From positions 37,849 through 101,848 of the forward strand of contig CAZDSU010000016.1 in assembly GCA_964508135.1 (NCBI GenBank): a stretch of 64,000 nt of DNA, given 5' to 3'. The notes beneath the pieces are model-generated. The model had not been told where the DNA came from and made no database searches. It worked only from the letters and a program-made list of their open reading frames with translations. Shown here piece by piece: positions 52,101 to 60,865 of the stretch (the stretch's first letter is position 1; each line of letters opens with the position of its first letter). This stretch comes from UBA6168 sp964508135 (GTDB lineage: Bacteria > Bacteroidota > Bacteroidia > Chitinophagales > Saprospiraceae). A program made the translations under genes and the position numbers.

Positions 52101-53396
52101 ATGAAACAATTACTCACAATTTTTACCATTTTTTGCTTCGCAAAAATGTTGTCTGGGCAACCTGTCGCTGGCGCAAATATCGAAACCGCCCTGTTCAACC
52201 TACCCGATGTCATTTTCAAAAAAATTGATACGCCGAACGGTTTCGAAGCGGCCTACGAACTGAAAATCCGACAGCCGCTCGACCATAAAAACCCAGAGAA
52301 GGGGCATTTTTACCAGCGAGTTTTCCTAACGCACAAGGGCTTTGACCGCCCAATCGTCATCTGCACCGAGGGTTACGAGCGGCCCACCAACCGTGTGTAC
52401 GAACTAACCAGCCTCCTCAACGCCAACCAGTTGGATGTGGAGCACCGACATTTCGGGGAAAGCAAGCCTGAACCTTTTGATTATCAATACCTTAACCTCG
52501 AACAGGCCACCGCCGACCTACACCATGTCAATCAGATATTTCGGGAGATTTACAAACAAAAATGGGTCAGCACGGGCATCAGCAAGGGCGGGCAGACCAC
52601 GATTTACTATCGCTATTTTTACCCTGCCGACGTGGATGTGGCCGTGCCATATGTGGCCCCGCTGAACCAGGCGTTGGAGGAACAGCGCATTTACTCCTTC
52701 CTTGACACCGTGGGTACAGCCGAGTGCCGGGCCAAAATCAAAGCCGTGCAGATGCGGTTGCTCAAAAACCGACAAGAGGCGCTGACCAAACTGCAGTGGT
52801 TCGCCAAAGGCGCCAAGCTGAAGTTCAACTACCTGAACTTCGAGCAGGCGTTCGAGTACGCCGTGCTGGAGTACCAGTTTTCTTTTTGGCAAATGGGCCA
52901 CGACTGCTCCAAAATCCCCGATGACAAAGTGCCGCTCGACAGCACGTTGACCCACTTTCTCAGCGTGTCCGGCCTCGACTTTTTCGCTGACGAACAAATC
53001 GCTGGCTACTCCTCCCATTACTACCAAGCGGGCGATGAGATGGGCTACTACAGCTACAGAACTAGAGATTTCAAGGGCTTGCTGAAGGCACTACCGACAA
53101 CCGCAAACCCAAGCGCCGTTTTCATGCCGGGCAAGCAGCCCACCAGTTTCGACGGCGAGCTGCCGAAAAAAGTGGCCAAATGGCTCGACGATTGGGGCAA
53201 CAATTTCATCTACATCAACGGGGACTCCGACACTTGGTCGGCAACGGCGGTGAGGCCCTCCGGCAAAACCAATTCTGTCTGGTTTTTTATGCCAAAAACC
53301 GATCACGGGAGGGCGAGAATCAAGAACATGACGAAGGCGGAAAGGGAAAAATTGGTGGAGACGCTGGAGAAGTGGCTGGGGATGGAGATTGAGTGA
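52101..53396 (+). CDS. S37 (PS-10) family peptidase, exported
   Basis: 431 residues with a signal peptide (MKQLLTIFTIFCFAKMLSGQ). It has the nucleophile elbow TGISKGGQTT (Ser), DVEHRHFGESKP near the N-terminus, FIYINGDSDTWSA (catalytic Asp) and MPKTDHGRARI (catalytic His), the features of the S37 prolyl/tripeptidyl aminopeptidases of alpha/beta-hydrolase fold. With the upstream M19 dipeptidase it would degrade peptides outside the cytoplasm. A strong inverted repeat follows. Confidence 0.85.
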   Translation: MKQLLTIFTIFCFAKMLSGQPVAGANIETALFNLPDVIFKKIDTPNGFEAAYELKIRQPLDHKNPEKGHFYQRVFLTHKGFDRPIVICTEGYERPTNRVYELTSLLNANQLDVEHRHFGESKPEPFDYQYLNLEQATADLHHVNQIFREIYKQKWVSTGISKGGQTTIYYRYFYPADVDVAVPYVAPLNQALEEQRIYSFLDTVGTAECRAKIKAVQMRLLKNRQEALTKLQWFAKGAKLKFNYLNFEQAFEYAVLEYQFSFWQMGHDCSKIPDDKVPLDSTLTHFLSVSGLDFFADEQIAGYSSHYYQAGDEMGYYSYRTRDFKGLLKALPTTANPSAVFMPGKQPTSFDGELPKKVAKWLDDWGNNFIYINGDSDTWSATAVRPSGKTNSVWFFMPKTDHGRARIKNMTKAEREKLVETLEKWLGMEIE

Positions 53397-53408
53397 ACTT
53401 TAAATATT

Positions 53409-53464
53409 AACACGGAGGCACAAAGGCACAGAGGGATTCTTTGTGCCTTCTGTGCCTCCGTGTT
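53409..53464. repeat. CACGGAGGCACAAAGGCACAGAGG inverted repeat between convergent genes
   Basis: The left arm (53409-53436, AACACGGAGGCACAAAGGCA) and right arm (53440-53464) pair over about 25 bases with one mismatched stretch. It lies between the S37 gene and the convergent amidase gene and probably terminates both. Confidence 0.85.
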
Positions 53465-53472
53465 GAAGAAAC

Positions 53473-55134
53473 CTAATTTTTCACCATCATAAACCACCCC
53501 ACATCCGCCCCCTGCACCATTTTCACCCAAAAAACACCGCCCGGCAAGCCGCTCAAATCAAGTTGAAAGCGCACCCGCCCGCCTGTTTTTTCTTCGTAAA
53601 ATGGCCCCAGCGCCCGTTTGCCCATCGCATCGAAAACCGAAATTTCCGTGCTTCCAATCCATTGATTATCAACATTTAACGCCACCGAACCACTGGTCGG
53701 GTTGGGTGCTAGGAGCACTTTACCACCATGCAGCAGTTGCGTTTCTGTAGCGGTAGCACTTGTGACCACAATAGCCACATTGCTGTAATCGGAGAAAAAG
53801 CTGCCCTGCTTGGCCCGCACCCGGTAAAAATAGGTGTTGCCGGCGGCAACACCGTTGTCAGAAAAGGCAGTGGCGTTGGCAGGTAGTTGCACGATTTGCA
53901 AAAAGTTGTCATCCGTGAAATCGGAGCGCTCCAGCACGTAGGCGGTTTCGTTCACGGCGTTGTCCTGCCAGGAAAGGCTGACCTTGTTGAAGCTGACAAA
54001 ATTGACAGCAAGGATGGTCGGTGCGGCCAGCACCTCCGAGTCGCAGCCCGTGTCAATTTTGTCCTGCGTGGCCTGCCGCACACTGGGCAACAAGGGGTAA
54101 AACATATCACCGGGACATGAGGTGTTGCAGCCGTCACGGTGGCCAGAGATGTTCATCAGCGTGAGGCCGGAGCCAGAATGGAACGAAGTGCCGAGCGCAT
54201 CAATGCTTTCGTCGCAGGTTTCCCAAGCGAGGAAGTCGGCGAGGGTGTTCAGCGCAGCGGCTTGTGGTTGTATGTTCGTGAAATCGCCCATTACGCAAAT
54301 GCCCGTCGTGTTGCCATTTTGGGCGCAAAAATGGGCACCGAGCCTACCATCTCCCCTACCCTCGTAAAGTACGCCGTTTGGATCCACAAGCCAGTTGTAG
54401 CCCACGTCGTCCCAGCCGTTGGCGTTCACATGAAAGTCCCAGATGGAGCGCACGACGGCAGCCCAATCGGTAGCGATGTTTGTGCCCGCCGTGTGATGGA
54501 CGATGACGTGGGTGGGGTTCGACACGAACTCCGGCGTGGGGTCGGTGGGGCATGTGCCGTCCGGGCACCAGTCGAGGCGGCCCTCAAAGGCGGGCTGGGG
54601 ACAGGTGCAGACGGAGCGGGTTGAAATTGGGAAATTGGGAAATTGGGAAATTGGGGGTTTCAGGTTTTGGGTTTCAGGTTTCAGGGTGGCGCCGGGATCG
54701 AAGAAATGGACGGCGAGGCTGTCGGGTAGGGTTTGGCCAATCACGTGGATAATGAAAAGTTGGGCGTCTTGCTCCAAAAATATCAGTTCACTCACGAACT
54801 TGCCAGGGGTTTGTGCGGCATGACCATCTGGATGGATGTCAAACCGTTTTATCGCAATGCCATTTTGCTCGAAATAGATGGACAGCATGTCCCTACCTTC
54901 CACCCAATCCTCGGCAAACCAAACTACGGATACAGCTATGAATGGACCTTTTTTTTGCTGAAATGGTACGTCGTGGCCGCTGGCAGTGAACCTGTTTTCG
55001 GTGTTGGCTACCTGATGAAAAAGCTGGGATGAAAATGGAATTACCTGCCGCTGCGTCTGGGCATCCACATTTTTCACCAAAAACAAACATGCCATGAGGG
55101 CAAGGAACCAAAGCGGTTGATTTTTTTTCATCAT
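53473..55134 (-). CDS. T9SS-exported PGRP-type N-acetylmuramoyl-L-alanine amidase
   Basis: 553 residues. The signal peptide (MMKKNQPLWFLALMACLFLV ... DAQ) sets the start near 55134. A beta domain (~25-150) precedes an Amidase_2/PGRP domain (~190-350) with VIVHHTAGTN, DVGYNWLVDPNGVLYEGRGDG and ISGHRDGCNTSCPGD, holding the zinc His residues. Then an FN3 domain (~375-460) and a T9SS sorting tail (LLAPNPTSGSVALNV ... GWFMMVKN). It hydrolyses the bond between muramic acid and L-alanine, perhaps of prey or competitor cells. The TTGGGAAA word repeat at 54623-54684 is in frame and encodes the PPISQFPNFPIS segment. Confidence 0.9.
   Translation of the reverse strand: MMKKNQPLWFLALMACLFLVKNVDAQTQRQVIPFSSQLFHQVANTENRFTASGHDVPFQQKKGPFIAVSVVWFAEDWVEGRDMLSIYFEQNGIAIKRFDIHPDGHAAQTPGKFVSELIFLEQDAQLFIIHVIGQTLPDSLAVHFFDPGATLKPETQNLKPPISQFPNFPISTRSVCTCPQPAFEGRLDWCPDGTCPTDPTPEFVSNPTHVIVHHTAGTNIATDWAAVVRSIWDFHVNANGWDDVGYNWLVDPNGVLYEGRGDGRLGAHFCAQNGNTTGICVMGDFTNIQPQAAALNTLADFLAWETCDESIDALGTSFHSGSGLTLMNISGHRDGCNTSCPGDMFYPLLPSVRQATQDKIDTGCDSEVLAAPTILAVNFVSFNKVSLSWQDNAVNETAYVLERSDFTDDNFLQIVQLPANATAFSDNGVAAGNTYFYRVRAKQGSFFSDYSNVAIVVTSATATETQLLHGGKVLLAPNPTSGSVALNVDNQWIGSTEISVFDAMGKRALGPFYEEKTGGRVRFQLDLSGLPGGVFWVKMVQGADVGWFMMVKN
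54623..54684. repeat. In-frame TTGGGAAA / TTTCAGG word repeat inside the amidase gene
   Basis: Four copies of GAAATTGG (54623-54654) and then three of TTTCAGG or TTTGGG, all within the coding sequence between the N-terminal domain and the amidase domain. No frame break results. Confidence 0.8.
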
Positions 55135-55363
55135 CAAATTTTTGTCATAAAAACCGGCGTCGTAAGCCAGTGCCAAAATTAAAAACTTTGAGGAGAGTAC
55201 TGGGTTTTCATTCGTTTTGAAACCCCAAAAACCTGAAATGTTCAAATTCCGTGGAGCCGTGTCGCAAGGTGCTTTTCGTCAGTTTTTATTGATAGAAAAT
55301 TGTCTTTCTTTGCGTCGCATTTGATGCCTGAGCAACCATATACATCGCTAAATTTTTTAAAAA

Positions 55364-56311
55364 ATGATAAAAATTCTCGCCAATGACGGCATCCATCCAG
55401 ATGGCAAACTGTTGCTCGAAGAAGCCGGTTTTGAAGTTGACACCAACAAAGTTCCACAGGAAAAACTGGCCGAGGTGCTGCCCGGCTACGACGCAATCAT
55501 CGTGCGCAGTGCCACCAAGGTGCGCCAAGACTTAATTGATGCCTGCCCAAACCTGAAAATCATCGCCCGTGGCGGCGTCGGTCTCGACAACGTGGACGCC
55601 GAGTACGCCCGCAGCAAGGGCATCCACGTCTGCAACACCCCCAAGGCAAGCTCCCGTGCGGTGGCCGAGCTGGTGTTTACGCACGCCTTCAACCTCGCCC
55701 GTCTCATCAACCAGGCGAACCGAGAGATGGTAACGGGCGATTTTGACAAATTGAAAAAACGCTGCTCCGAAGGCATCCAACTTCGTGGCCGCACCTTGGG
55801 CGTCATTGGTTTTGGTCGCATCGGACAGGAGGCAGCCCGCATGGGCATTGGGCTCGGCATGAACATCCTCGCCACCGACCTCATGGTCACCGAGGCGAAC
55901 ATTGAAATCAAGGTGTTCAACAGCCCCGACTTGAGCATCAACGTTCACATCGAAACCTCGTCTTGGGAGGAGGTGCTGCGCAAATCGGACGTCATCACGC
56001 TTCACGTGCCTGGCGGCAAAACGGCACTCATCGGTACTGAGGAATTTGCAAAAATGAAGGACGGCGTCATCATCATCAACACCGCCCGTGGCGGCACGAT
56101 TGACGAAGATGCGCTGCTCGCAGCCCTCGCCAGCGGCAAGGTCGGCGGCGCTGGCCTCGATGTGTTCGTCGGTGAACCCACTCCTCGCAGAGAAATTTTG
56201 GAACATGCCCGCATTTCCGTCTCCCCGCACGTTGGCGGCTCCACGAAGGAGGCACAGTCAGCGATTGGGATGGAATTGGCGGAGCAGATTATAGAGAAAT
56301 TAGGAAATTAA
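55364..56311 (+). CDS. serA: D-3-phosphoglycerate dehydrogenase-type 2-hydroxyacid dehydrogenase
   Basis: 315 residues without the C-terminal ACT domain. RGGVGLDNVDAEYARSKGI, VIGFGRIGQEAARMGIGLGM (NAD loop), NTARGG (catalytic Arg), VGEPTP (Glu) and SPHVGGSTKEAQ (His) follow the family order. It probably makes 3-phosphohydroxypyruvate, the first step of serine synthesis; other 2-hydroxyacid substrates are possible. SerC is not adjacent here. The C-terminal KLGN and the stop come from the word repeat at 56292. Confidence 0.88.
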   Translation: MIKILANDGIHPDGKLLLEEAGFEVDTNKVPQEKLAEVLPGYDAIIVRSATKVRQDLIDACPNLKIIARGGVGLDNVDAEYARSKGIHVCNTPKASSRAVAELVFTHAFNLARLINQANREMVTGDFDKLKKRCSEGIQLRGRTLGVIGFGRIGQEAARMGIGLGMNILATDLMVTEANIEIKVFNSPDLSINVHIETSSWEEVLRKSDVITLHVPGGKTALIGTEEFAKMKDGVIIINTARGGTIDEDALLAALASGKVGGAGLDVFVGEPTPRREILEHARISVSPHVGGSTKEAQSAIGMELAEQIIEKLGN

Positions 56312-56378
56312 AAATTGTGAAATTGGGGGCACAGCTTGAACGCCCCCAATTTCCTAATTTCTCAATTTCCCAATTTCC
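56292..56378. repeat. AAATTGGG word-repeat hairpin between convergent serA-like and subtilase genes
   Basis: AGAAATTAGGAAATTA... with GAAATTGGGGGC (56292-56330) faces GCCCCCAATTTCC... (56342-56378), giving a strong GC-clamped stem. Its two arms encode the C-terminal KLGN of both flanking genes, and it can stop both transcripts. Confidence 0.85.
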
Positions 56379-57912
56379 GCACAGCGCCCCCCGGCTGAAT
56401 CAGCCTCCCCGTCTCCTTCGTGTTCTTCGTTTCCGCACCGGTAGCGTTCAAAATCTGGTAGGCTTCTTTTGTTGTCAAATCCGGTTTCATGCTTTTCATC
56501 AGGCCAAGTAGCCCTGCCACGTATGGCGTGGCCATGCTCGTGCCGTTGAAAGTAGCGTAGATACTGCCGGGAATGGTCGAGTAGATTTTTACGCCGGGGG
56601 CGGCGACGCCCATCTTCACGTCGGGCACCATATTGGAAAAAGAAGCTCGGTTCAGCAGGGTGTCCACGGCACTGACCGTGATGACGCCTTCCACGTTGGC
56701 GGGCACAAAATCCTTGGCATTGCGGTTGGAGTTTCCGGCGGCAACTACCACGATGCATCCTTTTTTGTTAGCGTATTCGAGTGCCTTTTGGTAAGCTCGT
56801 TGGCGGCTGTCAGAAGAGAGGCCGCCGAGCGAGAGCGAAAGCACGTCGGCACCAATATCGGCGGCTTCCAACATGCCGCTGATGATGGACTGCTGCGTAC
56901 CCATGCCGCCGTCGGACAGCACTTTTATGCTCGTAACTCGCACATAATCATTGGTTTGTGAAAAAGAGGCCACCCCTACCCCGTTGTTGCTGACCGCTGC
57001 TGCAATGCCTGCGCAGTGTGTCCCGTGGCCAGCCTTGTCGGTGTCATAACCCGATTTTGTGGAGGTGAAATTGGCCTTCAAGTCCTCGTGGTTGGCATCC
57101 ACGCCCGTGTCGAGGATGGCGATGAGCGCCCGTTTCTTCGGTTTTTTATCTTTTAGAACGGTGTAAAGTTCGTCCACTTTCATGGCATCGAAGCCCCAAA
57201 GATTGGAAAGCCCGGGGTCGTTGATGCCGTATTTTTTGTTGGTGCCGGGGATTGGTTGCATCGGCTGCACCTCTATCGGCGAGATGCTGACCTGTTCGTT
57301 TTCCTCCAGCCACTCCACCTGCGCCAACGATGCGAGCGCTTTTTTCACCTTCGGAAAATCCTGACTGGCTGGGACGTCCACGAGGAAGTAATTGTCGAGT
57401 TGGGTAGCAGCCAAGTCTTTTGGCGTGAAAGCAGCGGTAGCCGAGAGGCCATATTCTTTCAATACCGCTTGAATATCAGCCAGTTGCACACCTTCCTTGA
57501 GTTCCAGCAATAGCTCTCCCTGCGGATCTAGGCCAGTTGGAGCTGGAGTGGCTTGGGTATTTTCCTTCGGAAAATCGGCTTGTGGGAAAGTGCTTTTTAG
57601 ACTGTCAAAATAAAAAAAACGGAGCGCCGTGAGCACGCCAAACAGCGCAACGACATAGCCCCATTTTGTTTTCCTGAAAATACTCAGCACTACTGGCACA
57701 GCGCCCAGCACCACCAGTTCACGCAGCAGCACCGGGAACTTGTACGACCACTGTCCCTCGCTCATCAGCCAACAGGTGCCAAATGCGGCAAAACTGCCGA
57801 GGAAGATTTTGCGAAGAAAATCGCTGCGCCGCTCGTGGTCACGGTAGAAAAACCAACCGCTGAGGGCTGCGAGGCTGAAGACGAAGGTGATTGGATAGAG
57901 GCTGGAGAACAT
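56362..57912 (-). CDS. Membrane-anchored subtilisin-like (S8) protease
   Basis: 516 residues. Four hydrophobic helices at the N-terminus (about 1-22, 37-53, 62-80, 85-100; FSSLYPITFVFSLAALSGWF, TKWGYVVALFGVL) precede a propeptide-like region, then the S8 domain with Asp in AILDTGVDANHEDL, His in DKAGHGTHCAG and Ser in NGTSMATPYVAG. There is no T9SS tail. The protease is held at the inner membrane, an uncommon fusion, with the catalytic domain probably periplasmic. C-terminal RKLGN comes from the word repeat. Confidence 0.9.
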   Translation of the reverse strand: MFSSLYPITFVFSLAALSGWFFYRDHERRSDFLRKIFLGSFAAFGTCWLMSEGQWSYKFPVLLRELVVLGAVPVVLSIFRKTKWGYVVALFGVLTALRFFYFDSLKSTFPQADFPKENTQATPAPTGLDPQGELLLELKEGVQLADIQAVLKEYGLSATAAFTPKDLAATQLDNYFLVDVPASQDFPKVKKALASLAQVEWLEENEQVSISPIEVQPMQPIPGTNKKYGINDPGLSNLWGFDAMKVDELYTVLKDKKPKKRALIAILDTGVDANHEDLKANFTSTKSGYDTDKAGHGTHCAGIAAAVSNNGVGVASFSQTNDYVRVTSIKVLSDGGMGTQQSIISGMLEAADIGADVLSLSLGGLSSDSRQRAYQKALEYANKKGCIVVVAAGNSNRNAKDFVPANVEGVITVSAVDTLLNRASFSNMVPDVKMGVAAPGVKIYSTIPGSIYATFNGTSMATPYVAGLLGLMKSMKPDLTTKEAYQILNATGAETKNTKETGRLIQPGGAVRKLGN

Positions 57913-58048
57913 TGCTTGTGGTGATTGGTGAAAGGTGATTGGCTTACCCCTGTTCGGAGGTGGGGTAAAACAATTTGAAATTCAAAAGTAACAGGATGAG
58001 GCGTGAGTTCCTGACTTTTTCGACGAATGAAGGAAAGGGTTGGAAATG

Positions 58049-58090
58049 AAAAAGGCGACCACTTGGATTTGCCAAATGGTCGCCTTTTAA
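58049..58090 (-). terminator. Terminator between the 58106 lipoprotein gene and the membrane subtilase gene
   Basis: The stem AAAAGGCGACCA...TGGTCGCCTTTT (with an inner AATTTGG/CCAAGT part) has A- and T-runs on both sides. It follows the minus-strand gene at 58106. Confidence 0.88.
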
Positions 58091-58105
58091 AAAAGCAATA
58101 TTGCC

Positions 58106-58741
58106 TTAGTTTGAACCTACCACCTTGATGCTCAAAGCCTCGAATCCACTCCCACTGAGAGAAACCAACCCATAGACTGTTTTGCCTGGCTCGATGACCT
58201 TCCCCCACATGTCCCTTGAAATTAGCTCTGTCTTGAATTTTTTGTTTGCGCCTGATGCAACTGCAAGGTTTCCTATTGTTATGGTAGGCCCAAGAACCAA
58301 CCCAACCCGGTATTCATTAACTTCGACATAACTATACTTCTTTTTTTCAATCCGAAGTTTTACGAATGTCAACAATCCGTACAACAAATAAATCGGGGTA
58401 TTTTGCTTTAGCGCTTTAAATGAGGAGGATGGCGACATCGCTAATAATTCTTTTTCACCGCTCATAAGTTTCAAGTCGGTTCCAAAAGTCAAAGGCTTGG
58501 CAGAATTGTTTGTGACGCTGACTGCGACGACTTTAACGCCATTTTTCAATTCTTTTTTTGCATATTTCTTGTTCCGAGTTTCCCCTAAAACTTCATACCG
58601 ATACCCCAGTGCCACGTCCCCATTGGAAGTGAGATTAGTGTAAGGCATCCTTTCAGGCTGAATAGGCCGATAGGAGGAAGCGCAGGACATCAAAGACATT
58701 AAAATGGCAGAAAAAAGAAAAGTGTAAGCTTGGAATTTCAT
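58106..58741 (-). CDS. Lipoprotein of unknown function
   Basis: 211 residues. MKFQAYTFLFSAILMSLMSC is a lipoprotein signal. The mature protein is beta-rich (KKELKNGVKVVAVSVTNNS, KPLTFGTDLKLMSG) with a hydrophobic stretch around TPIYLLYGLLTFVKL. Nothing in it identifies a family to me. It sits between dnaJ and the subtilase, with its own terminator. Confidence 0.7.
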   Translation of the reverse strand: MKFQAYTFLFSAILMSLMSCASSYRPIQPERMPYTNLTSNGDVALGYRYEVLGETRNKKYAKKELKNGVKVVAVSVTNNSAKPLTFGTDLKLMSGEKELLAMSPSSSFKALKQNTPIYLLYGLLTFVKLRIEKKKYSYVEVNEYRVGLVLGPTITIGNLAVASGANKKFKTELISRDMWGKVIEPGKTVYGLVSLSGSGFEALSIKVVGSN

Positions 58742-58819
58742 TCGTGAAAAATTTTTTAATAGATAATATTACAAATGTAAAAACTATACTATTGAAATTA
58801 AAACATCAGGGCATAAAAA

Positions 58820-58849
58820 ACGGGCAACCCCAATATTGGGATTGCCCGT
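58820..58849 (-). terminator. Terminator after dnaJ
   Basis: ACGGGCAA(C)CCC with GGG(A)TTGCCCGT (12-bp stem, loop AATATT), then six T on the minus strand, 22 bases past the dnaJ stop. Confidence 0.9.
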
Positions 58850-58871
58850 GCTGTTTTCCTTGAACCAAGAT

Positions 58872-60059
58872 TCACGAAAAATAATCCTTCATTTTATCGA
58901 AAAACCCACGCTCGCCCTTTTCGGGTGCTGGTTTGAAGTTCGGAGACAGCCGCAGTTTTTCGAGGATTTTACGCTCTTCGTCCGTTAGTTTCTTCGGCGT
59001 CCAGACGTTGACCTGGATGAGCTGGTCGCCCCGGTCATAGCTCTGTACGGAGGGCAATCCCTTGCCCTTCAGCCTGAAAATCTTACCAGCCTGCGTGCCT
59101 TCGGGCACTTTTATTTTGACCGGACCTTCTATTGTCGGCACCTCTACCGAGGTGCCCAACGCCGCATCCACGAAATTGAGGTGGAGGTCGTGAATGATGT
59201 TCAGTCCATCCCGTTGCAGGTGCTCGTGCGTTATCTCTTCGATGTTGATGAGCAGGTCGCCGTTGGGGCCGCCCTTTGCGCCAGCGTTGCCTTTGCCGCC
59301 CAGCGAGAGCTGCATCCCCTCCGAAACACCAGCGGGGATGTTGATGTCAATGGTTTCTTCGGCGTAGGTGCGCCCGTCGCCTTTGCAGGTCGGGCAGTTA
59401 GCGGTGATGGTTTCGCCGGAGCCTTGACAAGTTGGGCAGGTCGTCGTGGTCTGCATCTGACCGAGGAAAGTGCTGCGCACTTGGCGCACGTAACCGGAGC
59501 CACGGCACGTGCCGCAGGTCTGCACGGAGCTTTTGTCCTTGGCACCGCTGCCGCCGCAGGTCTGGCAGTGTACCTGCTTGTTGACCTTTATTTTTTTGGA
59601 AACGCCTGTGGCGATTTCTTCGAGCGTCAATTTGACTTTTATTCGGAGGTTGCTGCCACGTTGGCCTTGCGGCCTACCGCCGCCGCCCCGCTGCTGGCCG
59701 CCCCGGAAGAATTCGTCGAAGGGGCTTCCACCACCGCCTCCGCCTCCGAAAATGTCGCCGAACTGGGAGAAGATATCTTCCATCGTCATGCCGCCTGGGC
59801 CACCACCTCGGAAGCCGCCACCGCCCATGTTAGGGTCAACGCCCGCATGACCGTATCGGTCGTACTTGGCTTTTTTGTCGGGGTTGCTCAACATTTCATA
59901 AGCCTCGGCAGCCTCTTTGAATTTATCCTCGGCAGCCTTGTCACCCGGATTGCGATCCGGGTGAAATTCGAGCGCTTTTTTGCGGTACGCCTTTTTTATG
60001 GTGTCGGCATCAGCGCTTTTGGCCACACCGAGCACTTCATAATAATCTCTTTTTGCCAT
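58872..60059 (-). CDS. dnaJ: Chaperone protein DnaJ
   Basis: 395 residues, the full type I DnaJ. J domain (1-~70) with HPD in LEFHPDRNPGD; Gly/Phe/Arg-rich region (~75-135); zinc-finger domain (~160-235) with four CxxCxGxG repeats (CQTCGGSG, CGTCRGSG, CPTCQGSG, CPTCKGDG); and C-terminal substrate-binding domain. It delivers unfolded proteins to DnaK and stimulates its ATPase. It is downstream of grpE with a word repeat between; dnaK itself is not in the window. Confidence 0.97.
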   Translation of the reverse strand: MAKRDYYEVLGVAKSADADTIKKAYRKKALEFHPDRNPGDKAAEDKFKEAAEAYEMLSNPDKKAKYDRYGHAGVDPNMGGGGFRGGGPGGMTMEDIFSQFGDIFGGGGGGGSPFDEFFRGGQQRGGGGRPQGQRGSNLRIKVKLTLEEIATGVSKKIKVNKQVHCQTCGGSGAKDKSSVQTCGTCRGSGYVRQVRSTFLGQMQTTTTCPTCQGSGETITANCPTCKGDGRTYAEETIDINIPAGVSEGMQLSLGGKGNAGAKGGPNGDLLINIEEITHEHLQRDGLNIIHDLHLNFVDAALGTSVEVPTIEGPVKIKVPEGTQAGKIFRLKGKGLPSVQSYDRGDQLIQVNVWTPKKLTDEERKILEKLRLSPNFKPAPEKGERGFFDKMKDYFS

Positions 60060-60065
60060 TTTGAT

Positions 60066-60110
60066 GAGGGTTTGAGTGTTTGAGAGCTTGAGCGTTCAAG
60101 GGTTCACAGC
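60066..60110. repeat. GTTTGAGAGCTTGAG word repeat between grpE and dnaJ
   Basis: Words TTTGAG(TG/AG) and CTTGAGCGTTCAAG in 45 bases just upstream of dnaJ; the end is self-complementary. Confidence 0.6.
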
Positions 60111-60150
60111 ATCGCTTCGCCCCTCGGAACATTCACTGTCCCGAACCCTC

Positions 60151-60747
60151 CTATTTTCCAACCACAACTTTTGCGTGGCGGATGATTTTATCGTTGAGGC
60201 GGTAGCCTTTTTCCACGGTGTCCACCACTTTGCCCTTCATTTCTTCCGTTGGAGCGGGAATTTCGGTGATGGCCTCGTGCAGTTCGGGGTCGAATGCTTC
60301 GCCAGTGGCATCCATTGGCTCCAAACCTTTGTTGCGGACCACGGTGTAGAGTTTTTGGTAAACGAGGTCAACGCCCGTGTCCCAGGCAGCGTTTTCTTTG
60401 CCTTCGGCAAATTTTTTGGCCCTGTCAAAATCGTCCAAAACGGGCAAAAGTGCTGACAGGGTGTCCTGTGCCGCCGATTTCATGAAATCAAGTTTTTCCC
60501 GGATTGAGCGCTTTTTGTAGTTGTCGAACTCTGCGACCATGCGCATGTATTTGTCCTTCATCTCCTCCAACTGCTGTTGGAGTTCTACGCTATCTGACTG
60601 GTTATCAGCAACTTGCCCGTCTTCTGGGTCATTGAACCCAGTTTCAGGCTGTTCGTCGGTTCCTGGTTCCATTTGATCCAATATCGCTTCCTGCTGCTCT
60701 TCGGCAGTTTTGTCTTTGCTGGTCATTTTTCTGAATTTTTTAAACAT
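60151..60747 (-). CDS. grpE: Nucleotide exchange factor GrpE
   Basis: 198 residues. Acidic N-terminus (~1-60), a long coiled coil (~60-110: LQQQLEEMKDKYMRMVAEFDNYKKR), and the C-terminal beta domain with MDATGEAFDPELHEAI and VEKGYRLNDKIIRHAKVVVGK. It releases ADP from DnaK. Start at MFKKFRKM or the internal ATG seven codons later. Confidence 0.96.
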   Translation of the reverse strand: MFKKFRKMTSKDKTAEEQQEAILDQMEPGTDEQPETGFNDPEDGQVADNQSDSVELQQQLEEMKDKYMRMVAEFDNYKKRSIREKLDFMKSAAQDTLSALLPVLDDFDRAKKFAEGKENAAWDTGVDLVYQKLYTVVRNKGLEPMDATGEAFDPELHEAITEIPAPTEEMKGKVVDTVEKGYRLNDKIIRHAKVVVGK

Positions 60748-60865
60748 GGTTCAACCCCGCACTTTATCAATATGTTTGCCATTGGGAAAAAGCAGTCAAT
60801 TTGTCAGTCACAACAGATCAGGTTGCCTTTTTGCGTACAAAAAACCGGACGATATTACTTGAATT

